Position numbers and translations under genes: made by a program. Source: JAPORY01 sp965215385 (GTDB lineage: Bacteria; Pseudomonadota; Alphaproteobacteria; Rhodobacterales; Rhodobacteraceae). Taken from it: 64,000 nt of DNA. The stretch covers positions 1,426,001 to 1,490,000 of the forward strand of contig OZ244059.1 of the NCBI GenBank assembly GCA_965215385.1. The letters run 5' to 3'. Positions 1 through 8,680 of this stretch are shown one piece after another; the first letter of the stretch is position 1; every line of letters begins with the position of its first letter. Under the pieces are notes generated by a model that was given only the letters and a program-made list of their open reading frames with translations, was not told the DNA's origin and did not search any database.

Positions 1-1
1 G

Positions 2-173
2 TCAAACCTTATCCTCATTGATCATCACCGCGGCAAGCACTTTGGTGGCCTTCATGTTTGATAGAAAGTGGCTTTGGCCGGCACTGAGCCGATCATAAAA
101 ACACAGATAACTCACGTTTGATTTGATGCCAAATCTCATTGCCGGAGATTGGGTATGCAACCTACTTTCTGCG
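2..173 (-). pseudogene. Unassigned reading-frame remnant at the window edge
   Basis: A short open frame on the minus strand ends at a TGA at bases 4-2 and reads about 55 codons back to an in-frame stop near base 173. Its C-terminal part contains YDRLSAGQSHFL, which superficially resembles an ABC/AAA signature motif, but no Walker motifs are present and nothing more can be assigned. It may be a fragment of a larger decayed gene or chance. Bases 174-384 show no gene that I can support. Confidence 0.15.
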
Positions 174-384
174 CATCAGACGGCGTGGCATGTTAAGGCT
201 TATGGCCAAAGCGGGTAAACGTCTGATTCGTTAGCGCGGGGCTTGTGTACAGCTACGGACCGACGTGATGCGGATGGCCCGTTTTGCATGGCTTCGGTTC
301 GGAAGATATTGCCGCGGCTAACGGAAGCTCTAGCGGTTCGCGGGCTGGCTCTTTACGGTTTTTGGCACCGAAATCGCACCATGA

Positions 385-901
385 TCAGTCATTGTCCCGA
401 ATAGCAACGCGCAGATGACGGGTCGGATTGTACATAATGACGTAGATGGAATTCTCCCCTTTGTCCGCGAACTCGTTGTCGTGGGGGGTTAGCAGGGCCG
501 ACGTAAAGTCTTTGCGCTCGGTCATGGTGTTGCACCGCTTAAACTCGCCGGCATTCTGCCAGCGGGTGCCTAGAAGGCTGCTAGCCCCGGCAACATTGTT
601 GCTCAGGCAGCCGGTAGCGGTAGCACCGCACGGGGTGGTATCGAAAAACTCGGCGCAGAAGGGAATCTGGTATTCCCGGGGCGTCTCGAAACTGCCGGGA
701 TTGTCGCAGTCTTCTGGGGTGAACTGGACGATCACGCCGCCAACGGTGCCTTCTACTGCCGACACGCCCTCCCGCGGGAAGGCCTGGTAAACTCGATATG
801 GGAGGCATTGCACGGCTCGGCTATTGCCGGACTGGCCGGCAATGCCACTAGCAGCAGGACTGCCAGTCTAGCGGGGGGGGGGGTAGAATCAATCGGATCA
901 T
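385..901 (-). pseudogene. Small exported protein with poly-C tract after the start, out of frame
   Basis: The gene starts at ATG 901-899 with a GGAG ribosome-binding site seven bases upstream. Six codons later comes a run of 11 C (bases 873-883 read in reverse), then a strong signal-peptide sequence (LAVLLLVALPASPAIA) followed by EPCNASHIE. With 11 C the ATG frame soon hits a stop; a run of 12 would join the start to the signal peptide. A second single-base lesion between about 812 and 775 separates the signal-peptide frame from the mature part, which is open from 813 down to 385 (142 codons) and is cysteine-rich (CDNP, FCAEFF, PCGATATGC, RCNTM). Function unknown; the product should be periplasmic or secreted. 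It diverges from a second gene with the same layout at 1482. The lesions could be real (phase variation plus decay) or homopolymer read errors. Confidence 0.5.
873..883 (-). repeat. Poly-C (11) mononucleotide tract inside a coding start
   Basis: Eleven G on the plus strand, eleven C in the coding sense, between codon 6 and the hydrophobic core of a signal peptide. Runs of this length are prone to slipped-strand mispairing. Twelve bases would restore the frame from ATG 901 into the signal peptide. Confidence 0.85.
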
Positions 902-1481
902 GATGTCTCCGTATTGTGTGATCTCGGGGTGGACGCAACGGGCACTGGGTGATGTGACCAATGGTGCGAATCGAATACAATCGATCGGGACGGATGGCAA
1001 GAGCGGCATTCCTCACGCCGCCCGCATAACCGATGACCCACCCCGGCCGGGCGGCGGTTGACAAAAGCCGCACGAGGGGCGGGTGGCAGGCGGGTCCTGC
1101 GCTGAAGAAAATGTCATACTTGATGGCGAAGCCGTGAGCATTTTCCCGGAATATCGGTAGGTTAGTCGCGGACGCGTGATGTTCAAGCGGCTCCAGTGCG
1201 CCGAACCGGCGGTCGTGATTCGTTTTTGCACAACGCGGAGTCGCGTATCAACCACAATCATAGCGGCAAGACGCCGCGATTGGTTTGCCTTTAATGGCGA
1301 CCGTCCATCGTTTTGCAGACTTGTATTCGATTTGGGGGCTTGAGCATTCGACTCGATGGCAACCGATCGGAACGTAAAGAAGGATGCGCCTTCCCGGCGT
1401 GCCTTTGGCCGCTAAAAAGGGGTTGCGTGCGCGGCAAAAGTTGCTAAAATCGCTGATGAATAAGTCATGGGAGTTCCGATA
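902..1481. promoter_or_regulatory. Divergent intergenic region between two exported-protein genes
   Basis: This 580-base stretch must hold the promoters of both divergent genes. On the plus side TTGCGT at 1423-1428 and TAAAAT at 1445-1450, separated by 16 bases and preceded by TG (extended -10), form a plausible promoter, about 7 bases before a likely start of transcription near 1457. The ribosome-binding site GGGAG is at 1469-1473. On the minus side another TTGCGT lies ahead of a CACAATAC-like -10, which is weaker. No other gene is supported here. Confidence 0.35.
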
Positions 1482-2157
1482 ATGACAACGTTAATGCTAT
1501 TGCCCCCCCCCCCCCAAGCTGAAACGCCTGATCGTGCTCGCCGTCGCGCTGATGGCAGCGGTGCCAGCAGTGGCGCAGCCTGTCGCCATTGTCCGTGACA
1601 ACACGGCAGGAACCGTCCGAAGCCTCACGGCCAACTTGCTCCCCGAACAAGCGATGACACCGTTGGTGACCGACTTGGACCTCGAGGCCTTCAACTGGAC
1701 CGCGTCCGTCGGCGTGGGAACCGCCGCTCGCTGTGCCTATGACAAGGGCAGTCACGCCCGCACCTTCAATTGGGAAGCTAACCAATGGGAAGGTGAGGAC
1801 GTCCCGATAGTTGGCTACCACATCGCAGATGGCAAATATACCAGAAGTGAGGTAATCGCGCGCGCCTGCACCTATTATGCCAACGGCAGATTGCAAAATA
1901 ACAGGGGCGGCTGGTTCACCGTGCGCCTTTGGGGCAAGGTGTGCGATCCAACCGATTATACCCGTTGCAACTCGCTGAAAGGCGGTCTCTCGAATGACTG
2001 GCTCACATCCGCCAACGAGAACGGCTATGATGCCACTTTCAAACCCGGCCCGAACTGCGGCCCGGCCGCCTGGCCGACACCAGAACTGAAAGCCAGGTTT
2101 CCCAACAAGGGCTATGCCGAATGGTGTGACTTCACGGTCATCGTTCCCTCATTTTAG
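1482..2157 (+). pseudogene. Exported protein with poly-C tract after the start, out of frame
   Basis: GGGAG at 1469-1473 and ATG at 1482 give a convincing start. After seven codons a run of 13 C (1503-1515) precedes a signal peptide in another frame (KLKRLIVLAVALMAAVPAVAQP). With 12 C the two join and the gene would encode 224 residues: the n-region, about four prolines, the hydrophobic core, an AVAQ cleavage site and a mature protein of about 190 residues with paired cysteines (RCAYDK, RACTYY, VCDPTDYTRC, NCGPAAW, WCDFT). As written, the ATG frame runs out of the signal peptide. A GTG at 1534 could start a shorter form with only half the signal sequence. I do not recognise the mature domain. 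Its layout matches the divergent gene at 385-901. Confidence 0.6.
1503..1515 (+). repeat. Poly-C (13) mononucleotide tract inside a coding start
   Basis: Thirteen C between codon 7 and the signal-peptide core. One base fewer would bring ATG 1482 into frame with the rest of the gene. Same position and same in-frame length (12) as the tract at 873-883. Confidence 0.9.
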
Positions 2158-2889
2158 TCGGGGAGCCACGGAGTCGGACTCGGGTGGCACTCGCCGAAGC
2201 GGGCCGCCGGTGCTGGCTTCCGCCCGCCACGGCGGCCAAAACTCGTCGCCGCTAGTGCCCGGATCACAGTCAGCGGCGGGGAGCCGCTGCCGCCGGGAGG
2301 GGAACATTGCCTCAGAGCCACGCGCCAGCACGGCCTGATGGCGAGCGGGTACGAGCGATTGCGTTCGAAGGCACACAGTGACCCGCCGCGGCACCACTAG
2401 AATCCCACCGCAAGCGTGGCCAACAGCTCAAAGCAGCCAGGCCTATACCCACACCGATGGCGTATCGGCCCGAATGTCATCGGCCTCGCCTGACGATTTC
2501 GTCGGTCCCGGTTGTGGAGTGCCGTATCTTGAATGAGACCGTCGCGACCACGATTAGGCTATTGCGAGTGCCGCCCATACACGAACAGCATCGACTCGCC
2601 CCGATAGCTTGGGGCTATGACATATTTTGCATAATGCTTCTCAAAGGCCTAACGTCATTGCCGTCCTGTGCAATTGTAATAGCGGCCAGCAGACTCAAGC
2701 CCAAAGCGGCCTTTGCGGGCGGAAAGACCAATATGCAACCCCATTGGACCGCGAACTCCCAGATCCGAAAGCATCCTGAAACCCTTTGGTGCGTGTGCGT
2801 CGTCGATTAACGCGCTTGCCGATATTTCGGTGCGTCTACCCGTCAGAAATCTTGGGTCTTGGTCATTACAGTGGGTTGCAGAGCGGTGA
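2158..2889. other. Gene-poor stretch
   Basis: No supportable gene. The first 200 bases are GC-rich and include a small hairpin (AGCGGC at 2272-2277, GCCGCT at 2283-2288, loop of five) without a following T run, so it is a poor terminator. A plus-strand open frame at 2457-2810 has no domain character and no good ribosome-binding site. Confidence 0.4.
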
Positions 2890-3237
2890 GAACGATAGCG
2901 ATGGGACGCAATGACTACAGGGTTTGACCAAAGCGTACGAACTTAAGCCAGTTGGTAAGCGAACACGCGTTACCTCAGTCTGTGACCGTGAAGGCGACTT
3001 TGTGAACGCCTTCGTCAAGCCCACCACCCCGGGCAAGAACTGTTCTTGCGATCTGCCAAGAAGAATGACCACCGAACCCTTGCGGCCGGCGGTAGCGAAG
3101 CTGATTTACGGCAATCTATTCTTTAGATATCGCCGAGCGGCGAGCGCACCAGCCGGATTCCAGCCAGCGGCAGACGCGATCGTCGCAAAGGAGGGAGGAC
3201 AAAACTCACGCTCCGCTGTCAAGAAGTATCGCTCACC
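2890..3237 (+). pseudogene. IS4-type transposase fragment, copy 1 of a direct repeat
   Basis: The frame from about 2921 reads LTKAYELKPVGKRTRVTSVC followed by DREGDFVNAF. This matches the region around the second catalytic aspartate of IS4-family (Tn5/IS50-like) DDE transposases, where the usual form is VCDREGDIY. The first-Asp region and the C-terminal Glu region are absent, so it is a dead internal fragment. The whole 348-base unit recurs at 5477-5813 in the same orientation with many substitutions and a few indels, including CTTGCG against CTGCG. The two copies bracket the AAA ATPase gene at 3875-5158. Confidence 0.65.
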
Positions 3238-3874
3238 CCCCGCAAACCTTTTTGCTCGGATGAGCCCTTCAAAATGTTCGCCCTATCGGCCAAAGAAGCA
3301 AGATCACAAAAACCGAAACTCGGCAAAAACTTACTTCCGAACGGTTCCGGCATTGAGTCGTGCTCCGCTCGCAAGGGTCAGCCAACCGAGATACCACCCT
3401 TGCGGCATTCCGTTGATATGAATGACGCTGCCGCATCGAACGCTTCTTTCATACCGTGAAATAAGGAACAAAGATCGAACCCCGTCGGTTGCACCAAGCA
3501 GAAAACCGGCGCAAAGGCCTCGCTTTTGCTGCCACTATCACCGCTCTTCGAATCTGGGATCGCGCTACACGCTCAAACACAACCTTACGCCCTCATTCGA
3601 AATGATGTTTTTCCCGAGGATCAACGTCTATGTATCCCAGCTAATCAACCTCCAATCAACAATTCACGGTAACTACCAACCAAAACGATAGTGCCGATCG
3701 CAGTTTTGGTTACCAGACTCGGAGGGTTCCATCCGTCAAAACAACAGCTACTACCCAGAACGTAGAACCAGAAACCTTGGCAGGGTATTGGACGACGTAA
3801 CGAAAGTATCACCGCAATTCAAACATACCACCAATCTTTGGACAGTCGGCAGTATGCCATCAACGTCAAATATA
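3238..3874. other. Gene-free stretch between repeat copy 1 and the AAA ATPase
   Basis: About 640 bases with no supportable coding region; short open frames at 3274-3459 and 3422-3691 lack domain character. The last 50 bases turn AT-rich downstream of the ATPase stop codon. No clear stem-loop terminator was found. Confidence 0.4.
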
Positions 3875-5158
3875 TTAAATTGATAGGCTCGGGACCTTTA
3901 ATGCAGCTGGTTTAGAATGGGGGTTCACGCCACCGAATCTCATCACATAGTTTGCGAGCGAGGGGATGGGGCATTTGATGATTCCCTCTAATGAAAAGTC
4001 TGCACTATCTCTTTGATTGAATTCTTGAAGCAACCCGCGGTGAATGAGATGATTTAGGAGACTTGTCGCTGTCATCTCTGGTGGAATTTTATGGATCGTA
4101 TGGGTGTGAATATTATCAATGATCTGTATTGCGTCTGATCGCGTGGGTGATGATGTCGTAATCTGGTGCATGATATGACCAACCAAGGTTCGATGTTCGG
4201 AGATCATATCTGATATCCGCCAGCTGTAGGCTTGATTTCGAAAAGCGGATTCCCTGTTGGAGACGCTAGTGCGAGAGGCGTGACGGAGGACGCCATTCAC
4301 GTCAGGGCGGATGAGTTCTTCGGCAAGCGCTCGCATGCCGTTATGTAAGTGTTGTGGCCAACAATCGGAGCACTGAGCCAGAAGCTCTGGCCAGTTGTCC
4401 TCTGCATCAGTACAGTCAACATTGAACGCCTCCAACATGGTTTGAACGCACTCCTGGGCTTCGTCTTTGGACAAGGCCCCGACACTGTGAACATAGCGGC
4501 CAACCGGCCGTGAGATACCGTGATTCATCAGCAGGTTCAATGAGTTGCCCAACCCTGCATACACTGGGATGATCGGGAGACCGTGGTTGCCCTGGTGTAA
4601 CAGGCTCAGCATCAAATTTGCTTCAGGCTCAATATTCTGGATTTCGTCAACACACAGCAAGATAGGTGGCTGATGTTTCAAAGCCTGATATAGTGCCATT
4701 AACTGCCCAAAGGTGGCTTCAGGCGGATGGAGCGTTTGAGTTATTTGAAGGGATCCGCTGAGAATATTCAGGATAGTCGCGCCGGTGCCAGCCTGTTCCT
4801 GAGTGATCTTTCGAAACGCGCCGTCCGTCTTCAGATGTTGAGAGATCGTTAACACGAGCTCTTTTTCTTGATTAAGTTGGGCGTGATTGGCACTGACCAC
4901 ATGCGGGGTTGGGGTGCCGAAGTCGCCGCGCCGCGCCCGCTTTTGAATCTCACTTAGAAACGAAGTCTTGCCCGCACCTGGGGCCCCGTAGAACAGTCGA
5001 GTTGCGGAGGTGATGAGGCGCTTTGTCTGTCGTTTTTTTACCACATCGGCGCAGGCTTGTTGAATATGGGTGATATACGTTGCACGTCCAGTAAAGAACA
5101 CAGCTTCATCACGTTCTTGGAGTTCACTAAATTCGTACAACCCCTCTAAGTCAGCCAT
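3875..5158 (-). CDS. Orphan AAA-family P-loop ATPase
   Basis: A 427-residue protein with a clear Walker A motif at residues 58-66 (GAPGAGKTS) and Walker B at about 165-172 (PILLCVDEIQN). After the ATPase core come a short sensor-like stretch (VYAGLGNSLNLL), then GALSKDEAQECV, an alpha-helical lid, and a C-terminal winged-helix-like region ending in CPIPSLANYVMRFGG. The same layout appears in the 418-residue protein at 57517-58773 (LVLAGLGDT, CFTRDEQDQL, CPIPSFESYI), so the two are distant paralogues. Family knowledge: such single-gene ATPases occur scattered in bacteria without assigned function. No partner gene lies on either side, and the gene sits between two directly repeated IS4-type remnants, which suggests it arrived on mobile DNA. 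Start chosen at ATG 5158 after an AGAGAA-type ribosome-binding site. Confidence 0.75.
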   Translation of the reverse strand: MADLEGLYEFSELQERDEAVFFTGRATYITHIQQACADVVKKRQTKRLITSATRLFYGAPGAGKTSFLSEIQKRARRGDFGTPTPHVVSANHAQLNQEKELVLTISQHLKTDGAFRKITQEQAGTGATILNILSGSLQITQTLHPPEATFGQLMALYQALKHQPPILLCVDEIQNIEPEANLMLSLLHQGNHGLPIIPVYAGLGNSLNLLMNHGISRPVGRYVHSVGALSKDEAQECVQTMLEAFNVDCTDAEDNWPELLAQCSDCWPQHLHNGMRALAEELIRPDVNGVLRHASRTSVSNRESAFRNQAYSWRISDMISEHRTLVGHIMHQITTSSPTRSDAIQIIDNIHTHTIHKIPPEMTATSLLNHLIHRGLLQEFNQRDSADFSLEGIIKCPIPSLANYVMRFGGVNPHSKPAALKVPSLSI

Positions 5159-5476
5159 GATTGTTCTCTTCCGTTAATCAACATTCAATCTCTATGTAAC
5201 TTTCATATAAAGTGCTTAGCAAATTTTTGCACAGGGAATTAATGAACATCCCAAAAACGATCACCTGATGTGAATCTATATAAGTTTCATATCCATAAGT
5301 TGAGTCTCATTCGATTTAGTTTCAAACGACGTGATACACCTAATACTGAACATCATCTTCGATATTGGAGATCTGTGAGCGAGAAGAGACAAAATTTTGA
5401 TGCGCGTCAAGATTGGCATCAAGGGTCTTCTGATTGTCTCCACTCGATTCCGAGAGGAGATCGGTTTGGCAGAAAG
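5159..5476. other. AT-rich upstream region of the AAA ATPase
   Basis: About 320 bases, visibly AT-richer than the flanking DNA, that must contain the promoter of the minus-strand ATPase gene. No convincing coding region and no clear operator. Confidence 0.35.
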
Positions 5477-5813
5477 ATAGCCTGCGATGGCCACCGGGTT
5501 TGACCAAAGCGTACGAACTTAAGCCAGTTGGAAATCGAACACGCGTTGCCTCAGTCTGCAACCGTGAAGGCGACTTTGTGAACACCTTCGTCAAGCCCGC
5601 CACACCGGTCAAGAACTGTTCTGCGATCTGCCAAGAGGAATAACCGCCGAATCCTTGCGGCCGGCGGTAGTGAAGTTGTTTTATGGCAATCTATTCTTAA
5701 AACATCACCGAGCGGCGAGTGCGCCAGTCGGATTTCAGCCTGCGGCGAACGCGATCGACGCAAAGAAGGGATGGCAAAACTCACGCTCCGCTGTCAAGAA
5801 GTGTCGCTCACCC
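5477..5813 (+). pseudogene. IS4-type transposase fragment, copy 2 of a direct repeat
   Basis: Second copy of the unit at 2890-3237. The frame from about 5503 reads LTKAYELKPVGNRTRVASVC then NREGDFVNTF: the catalytic aspartate of the DREGD motif has become asparagine (NREGD), so this copy could not be active even if complete. A frame break near 5616 and stops further on confirm decay. Divergence between the copies is substantial, so the duplication or double insertion is old. Confidence 0.65.
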
Positions 5814-5935
5814 GAGGGCTAAGCAAAGGTTGAGCATCTTGTCTATTGCGACCTTCTGACGCCATATATGTTAGCGTCGTTGGCGATTCACGTTGATTGA
5901 GTCGACGAAGGAATCCTTCGATATTTGGCTTAGCT

Positions 5936-7000
5936 TTATCCTTCAGGCGGATTGACTCCGCCGCAAATCGCGCAATCGGACTGACGGTGAACCGTAATCT
6001 GCCGAGTTTCGCCCCAGAGCGCATCGTATATCAGCATTTTTCCCCGAATCTCTGTGCCCGCCCCGGCAAGAATTTTTATCGCTTCGATCGCCATCATTGA
6101 CCCAATTACGCCCGGTAGCGGGCCAACTATTCCAGCGGCGGCGCATGGAGGAGCAAGTTCCGGCGTCGGCGGGGTCGGAAAGATACATTGATAACATGGT
6201 CCTCCCTGCTTTGGGAAAAATACACTCAATTGTCCCTCCCACTGCGATAACGCACCGGAAACTAACGGACGATTGGTTGCCACTGCCGCGGCGTTAGTTA
6301 CATAACGCGTTTCAATACTGTCAGAACCATCAAGAACAACATCGTAATCGGCGATCAAATCCTGAGCAATTGCAGCCGTCAGTCTTCGGTTGTATGTCTT
6401 GACGTCAATGAAGGGATTCTGCGCAACCATAGCCGATGCCGCCGAGAAAACTTTCGCAACGCCAATGTCGGCATCACTATGAATAATTTGGCGTTGCAAA
6501 TTACTATTGGTGACCACATCATCATCAATGATGCCAATCTGACCGACCCCTGCGGCCGCCAAATACTGCAACGCTGGCGAGCCCAGACCTCCAGCACCGA
6601 TCACTAGAACGCGGCTGTTCTTTAGCTTCCTTTGACCGCTGCCGCCAATTTCTCGCAGGACTAGGTGCCGTGCGTATCGCTCTAATTCAACATGGGTAAA
6701 AGCACTGGAACTGCTTGGAACAGAACCCGCGGGCGTTATCCGCTTTTCTGCAAATTTTCGCAACTGCTGAAGACCACTGCGATAGATCAAAACCATGACC
6801 GCCAACCCGCCCAGAATCAACCAAGGGGCGACAGAACTGCCTGTTGCCTCGCGCATTACGTGACCATAGGGAAGCGTAAATTGGATAATGATCACCGCGA
6901 CATAAATGACGGTGACCATCATCAGTCGAAGGGATTTCGGTGCCCCGAGCAAAGCTCCTGCGCTCCATAAGGCAACTGCCAAGCCTAACACCAAAATCAT
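5936..7000 (-). CDS. moeB: MoeB/ThiF/HesA-family adenylyltransferase with N-terminal membrane segments
   Basis: A 354-residue E1-like enzyme. Residues 1-85 form two to three hydrophobic helices (MILVLGLAVALW, VTVIYVAVIIIQF, WLILGGLAVMVLIY). From about residue 105 the ThiF fold follows, with YARHLVLREIGGSGQ, the ATP loop GAGGLGSPALQYL, the DGSDSIETRY acidic motif and two zinc-binding pairs (CYQC and CAIC). Family role: adenylates the C-terminal glycine of MoaD or ThiS for molybdopterin or thiamine sulfur transfer. Its ATG overlaps the dut stop (TAATG at 7002-6998), so it is translationally coupled as the last gene of coaBC-dut-moeB. The membrane segments before the ThiF fold imply membrane attachment. 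MoaD- or ThiS-specific use cannot be told from sequence alone. Confidence 0.88.
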   Translation of the reverse strand: MILVLGLAVALWSAGALLGAPKSLRLMMVTVIYVAVIIIQFTLPYGHVMREATGSSVAPWLILGGLAVMVLIYRSGLQQLRKFAEKRITPAGSVPSSSSAFTHVELERYARHLVLREIGGSGQRKLKNSRVLVIGAGGLGSPALQYLAAAGVGQIGIIDDDVVTNSNLQRQIIHSDADIGVAKVFSAASAMVAQNPFIDVKTYNRRLTAAIAQDLIADYDVVLDGSDSIETRYVTNAAAVATNRPLVSGALSQWEGQLSVFFPKQGGPCYQCIFPTPPTPELAPPCAAAGIVGPLPGVIGSMMAIEAIKILAGAGTEIRGKMLIYDALWGETRQITVHRQSDCAICGGVNPPEG

Positions 7001-7461
7001 TAGTCAAGTCCCGTTGATCCGAAGCCACTGTCCCCTCTGGCGGTAACAGCTAAATCCTTCGATATGACAAAACGAGCTTGAACTGCTGGCGCAACAACCA
7101 ATTGCGCAATGCGGCTGCCGTGACGGATTTTTATTGCTTCTTGTCCGGCATTATATAGAATAACCCCGATTGGTCCTCGGTAATCACTATCAATGGTGCC
7201 GGGCGCGTTGCAAACCATCAAACCGTACTTTAGAGCGAGGCCTGATCGAGGCCTGATTTGCGCCTCGTATCCAATTGGAATGGCGAGCTGAATCCCTGTT
7301 GGGATCAAAGTTCGCTCGCCGGGCTCAATCGTGACAAATTTTGTCGCTAAGTTTGCGCGCAAGTCCGCACCTGCCGCACCGACAGTTTCGTATGATGGTA
7401 AGGGAACAGCGTGATCCGAGTCGAGCTCTCTTCGAATTCGTACCTCAATGGCGTCATTCAT
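7000..7461 (-). CDS. dut: dUTP diphosphatase
   Basis: 153 residues, the normal length for trimeric dUTPase. All five conserved motifs can be seen: AGADLRAN, RPRSGLALK, GTIDSDYRGPIGVI, RIAQLVV and the C-terminal RGDSGFGSTG arm. It hydrolyses dUTP to dUMP and pyrophosphate, limiting uracil in DNA and supplying thymidylate synthesis. It overlaps the end of coaBC by eight bases and shares one base with the moeB start, so all three are one operon. ATG 7461 is preceded by another in-frame-looking ATG four bases earlier in a different frame. Confidence 0.97.
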   Translation of the reverse strand: MNDAIEVRIRRELDSDHAVPLPSYETVGAAGADLRANLATKFVTIEPGERTLIPTGIQLAIPIGYEAQIRPRSGLALKYGLMVCNAPGTIDSDYRGPIGVILYNAGQEAIKIRHGSRIAQLVVAPAVQARFVISKDLAVTARGDSGFGSTGLD

Positions 7462-8680
7462 TCAGAGCTGCCAAAATTCGATCCGCTAGGCGATTACCGA
7501 CTTCCCGCTTGCTCATGCTTGGCCAGCGTTCCAAACCATCACGCCTCACAAGCGTGACAGCGTTATCATTACCGCCGACAATACCAGAATCTGAACTGAC
7601 GTCGTTCGCTACGATCCAGTCACACGCCTTTTGCTTAAGCTTCCGTTGCGCGTGTATTTCGATATCTTCCGTCTCGGCGGCAAAGCCAACAACTAGCTTC
7701 GGCCGATGTTCTCGCCGTTTTGCAACGCCCGCCAAGATATCCGGATTTTCCACGAGATCCAGTTGCGGGATCTCTTGCGTCGCTTTCTTTAATTTCTGCG
7801 CCCCCGTCGATCGCGTCCGCCAATCTGCGACCGCTGCCGCAAAGACAGCAGCGTCTGCGGGCAGAGCTTGATTCACCGCTGCGTCCATTTCGCGTGCGGT
7901 TTCTACGGGAACGTATTGAGCTCCTGCTGGCGGTGGTACGGCTACGGGACCAGACACGAACACAACCTCTACTCCTCGACTGACCAAAGCTTGGGCGATA
8001 GCGGTCCCTTGAGCGCCGGAAGATCGGTTAGAAATAAAACGCACTGGGTCGATAGGCTCTCGCGTCGGACCAGACGTAACAATGACTCGTTTGTTCGTTT
8101 CGGGTTTTGCGGAAAAATGTTGCTCTATTGCCAGACAAATTTCCTCAACTTCTGCCATTCGGCCCAACCCATACTCACCGCAGGCCATTTCTCCGTCTAC
8201 CGGCCCCACAAATTTTATCCCGTCCGCCATTAAGCGACTATAGTTCCGCTGTGACGCTGCATGTTCCCACATGCGAACATTCATTGCCGGCGCAAATAAG
8301 GCGGGTTTATCGGTCGCAAGCAGCAATGTCGTCGCTAAATCACTGGCAATTCCAGCCGCAGCTTTCGCCATTAGGTCGGCAGTGGCGGGAGCGACGACAA
8401 GTAGGTCGGCTTTTCGAGAAAGCTGAATATGACCCATTTCGACTTCGTCGTCATAGTCAAAAAGAGAGCGATAAACCTTCCTTTCGGCCAGAGCCGATAT
8501 AGAAAGCGGCGTGACGAATTCTTCTCCGGCAATTGTCAGTACCGGTGTCACCGAGGCACCACGCTCTTTTAATCGACGAATGAGTTCAAGCGTCTTGTAG
8601 GCCGCAATGCCGCCGCCAATGATCAGTAGAATTCGTTTTTTTGCCAACGATTGAGGTATATTTTCCGTAAGAACGTTCAT
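7454..8680 (-). CDS. coaBC: Bifunctional phosphopantothenoylcysteine decarboxylase / phosphopantothenate-cysteine ligase
   Basis: 408 residues, the typical length for the fused CoaBC enzyme of coenzyme A synthesis. The N-terminal flavoprotein half shows GGGIAAYKTLELIRRL, the flavin-binding ATADLMAKAA and the PAMNVRMWEH active-site motif. The C-terminal ligase half shows GPTREPIDPVRFISNRSSG and the KLKK lysine segment. It couples 4'-phosphopantothenate to cysteine with CTP and then decarboxylates the product. First gene of the coaBC-dut-moeB operon; ATG at 8680. Confidence 0.96.
   Translation of the reverse strand: MNVLTENIPQSLAKKRILLIIGGGIAAYKTLELIRRLKERGASVTPVLTIAGEEFVTPLSISALAERKVYRSLFDYDDEVEMGHIQLSRKADLLVVAPATADLMAKAAAGIASDLATTLLLATDKPALFAPAMNVRMWEHAASQRNYSRLMADGIKFVGPVDGEMACGEYGLGRMAEVEEICLAIEQHFSAKPETNKRVIVTSGPTREPIDPVRFISNRSSGAQGTAIAQALVSRGVEVVFVSGPVAVPPPAGAQYVPVETAREMDAAVNQALPADAAVFAAAVADWRTRSTGAQKLKKATQEIPQLDLVENPDILAGVAKRREHRPKLVVGFAAETEDIEIHAQRKLKQKACDWIVANDVSSDSGIVGGNDNAVTLVRRDGLERWPSMSKREVGNRLADRILAALNE

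Noticed and set aside
2457..2810. Plus-strand open frame of 117 codons
   Set aside because: No domain character, biased composition or ribosome-binding site; it lies in a decayed region.
3422..3691. Plus-strand open frame of 89 codons downstream of repeat copy 1
   Set aside because: Composition looks random and no start signal is present.
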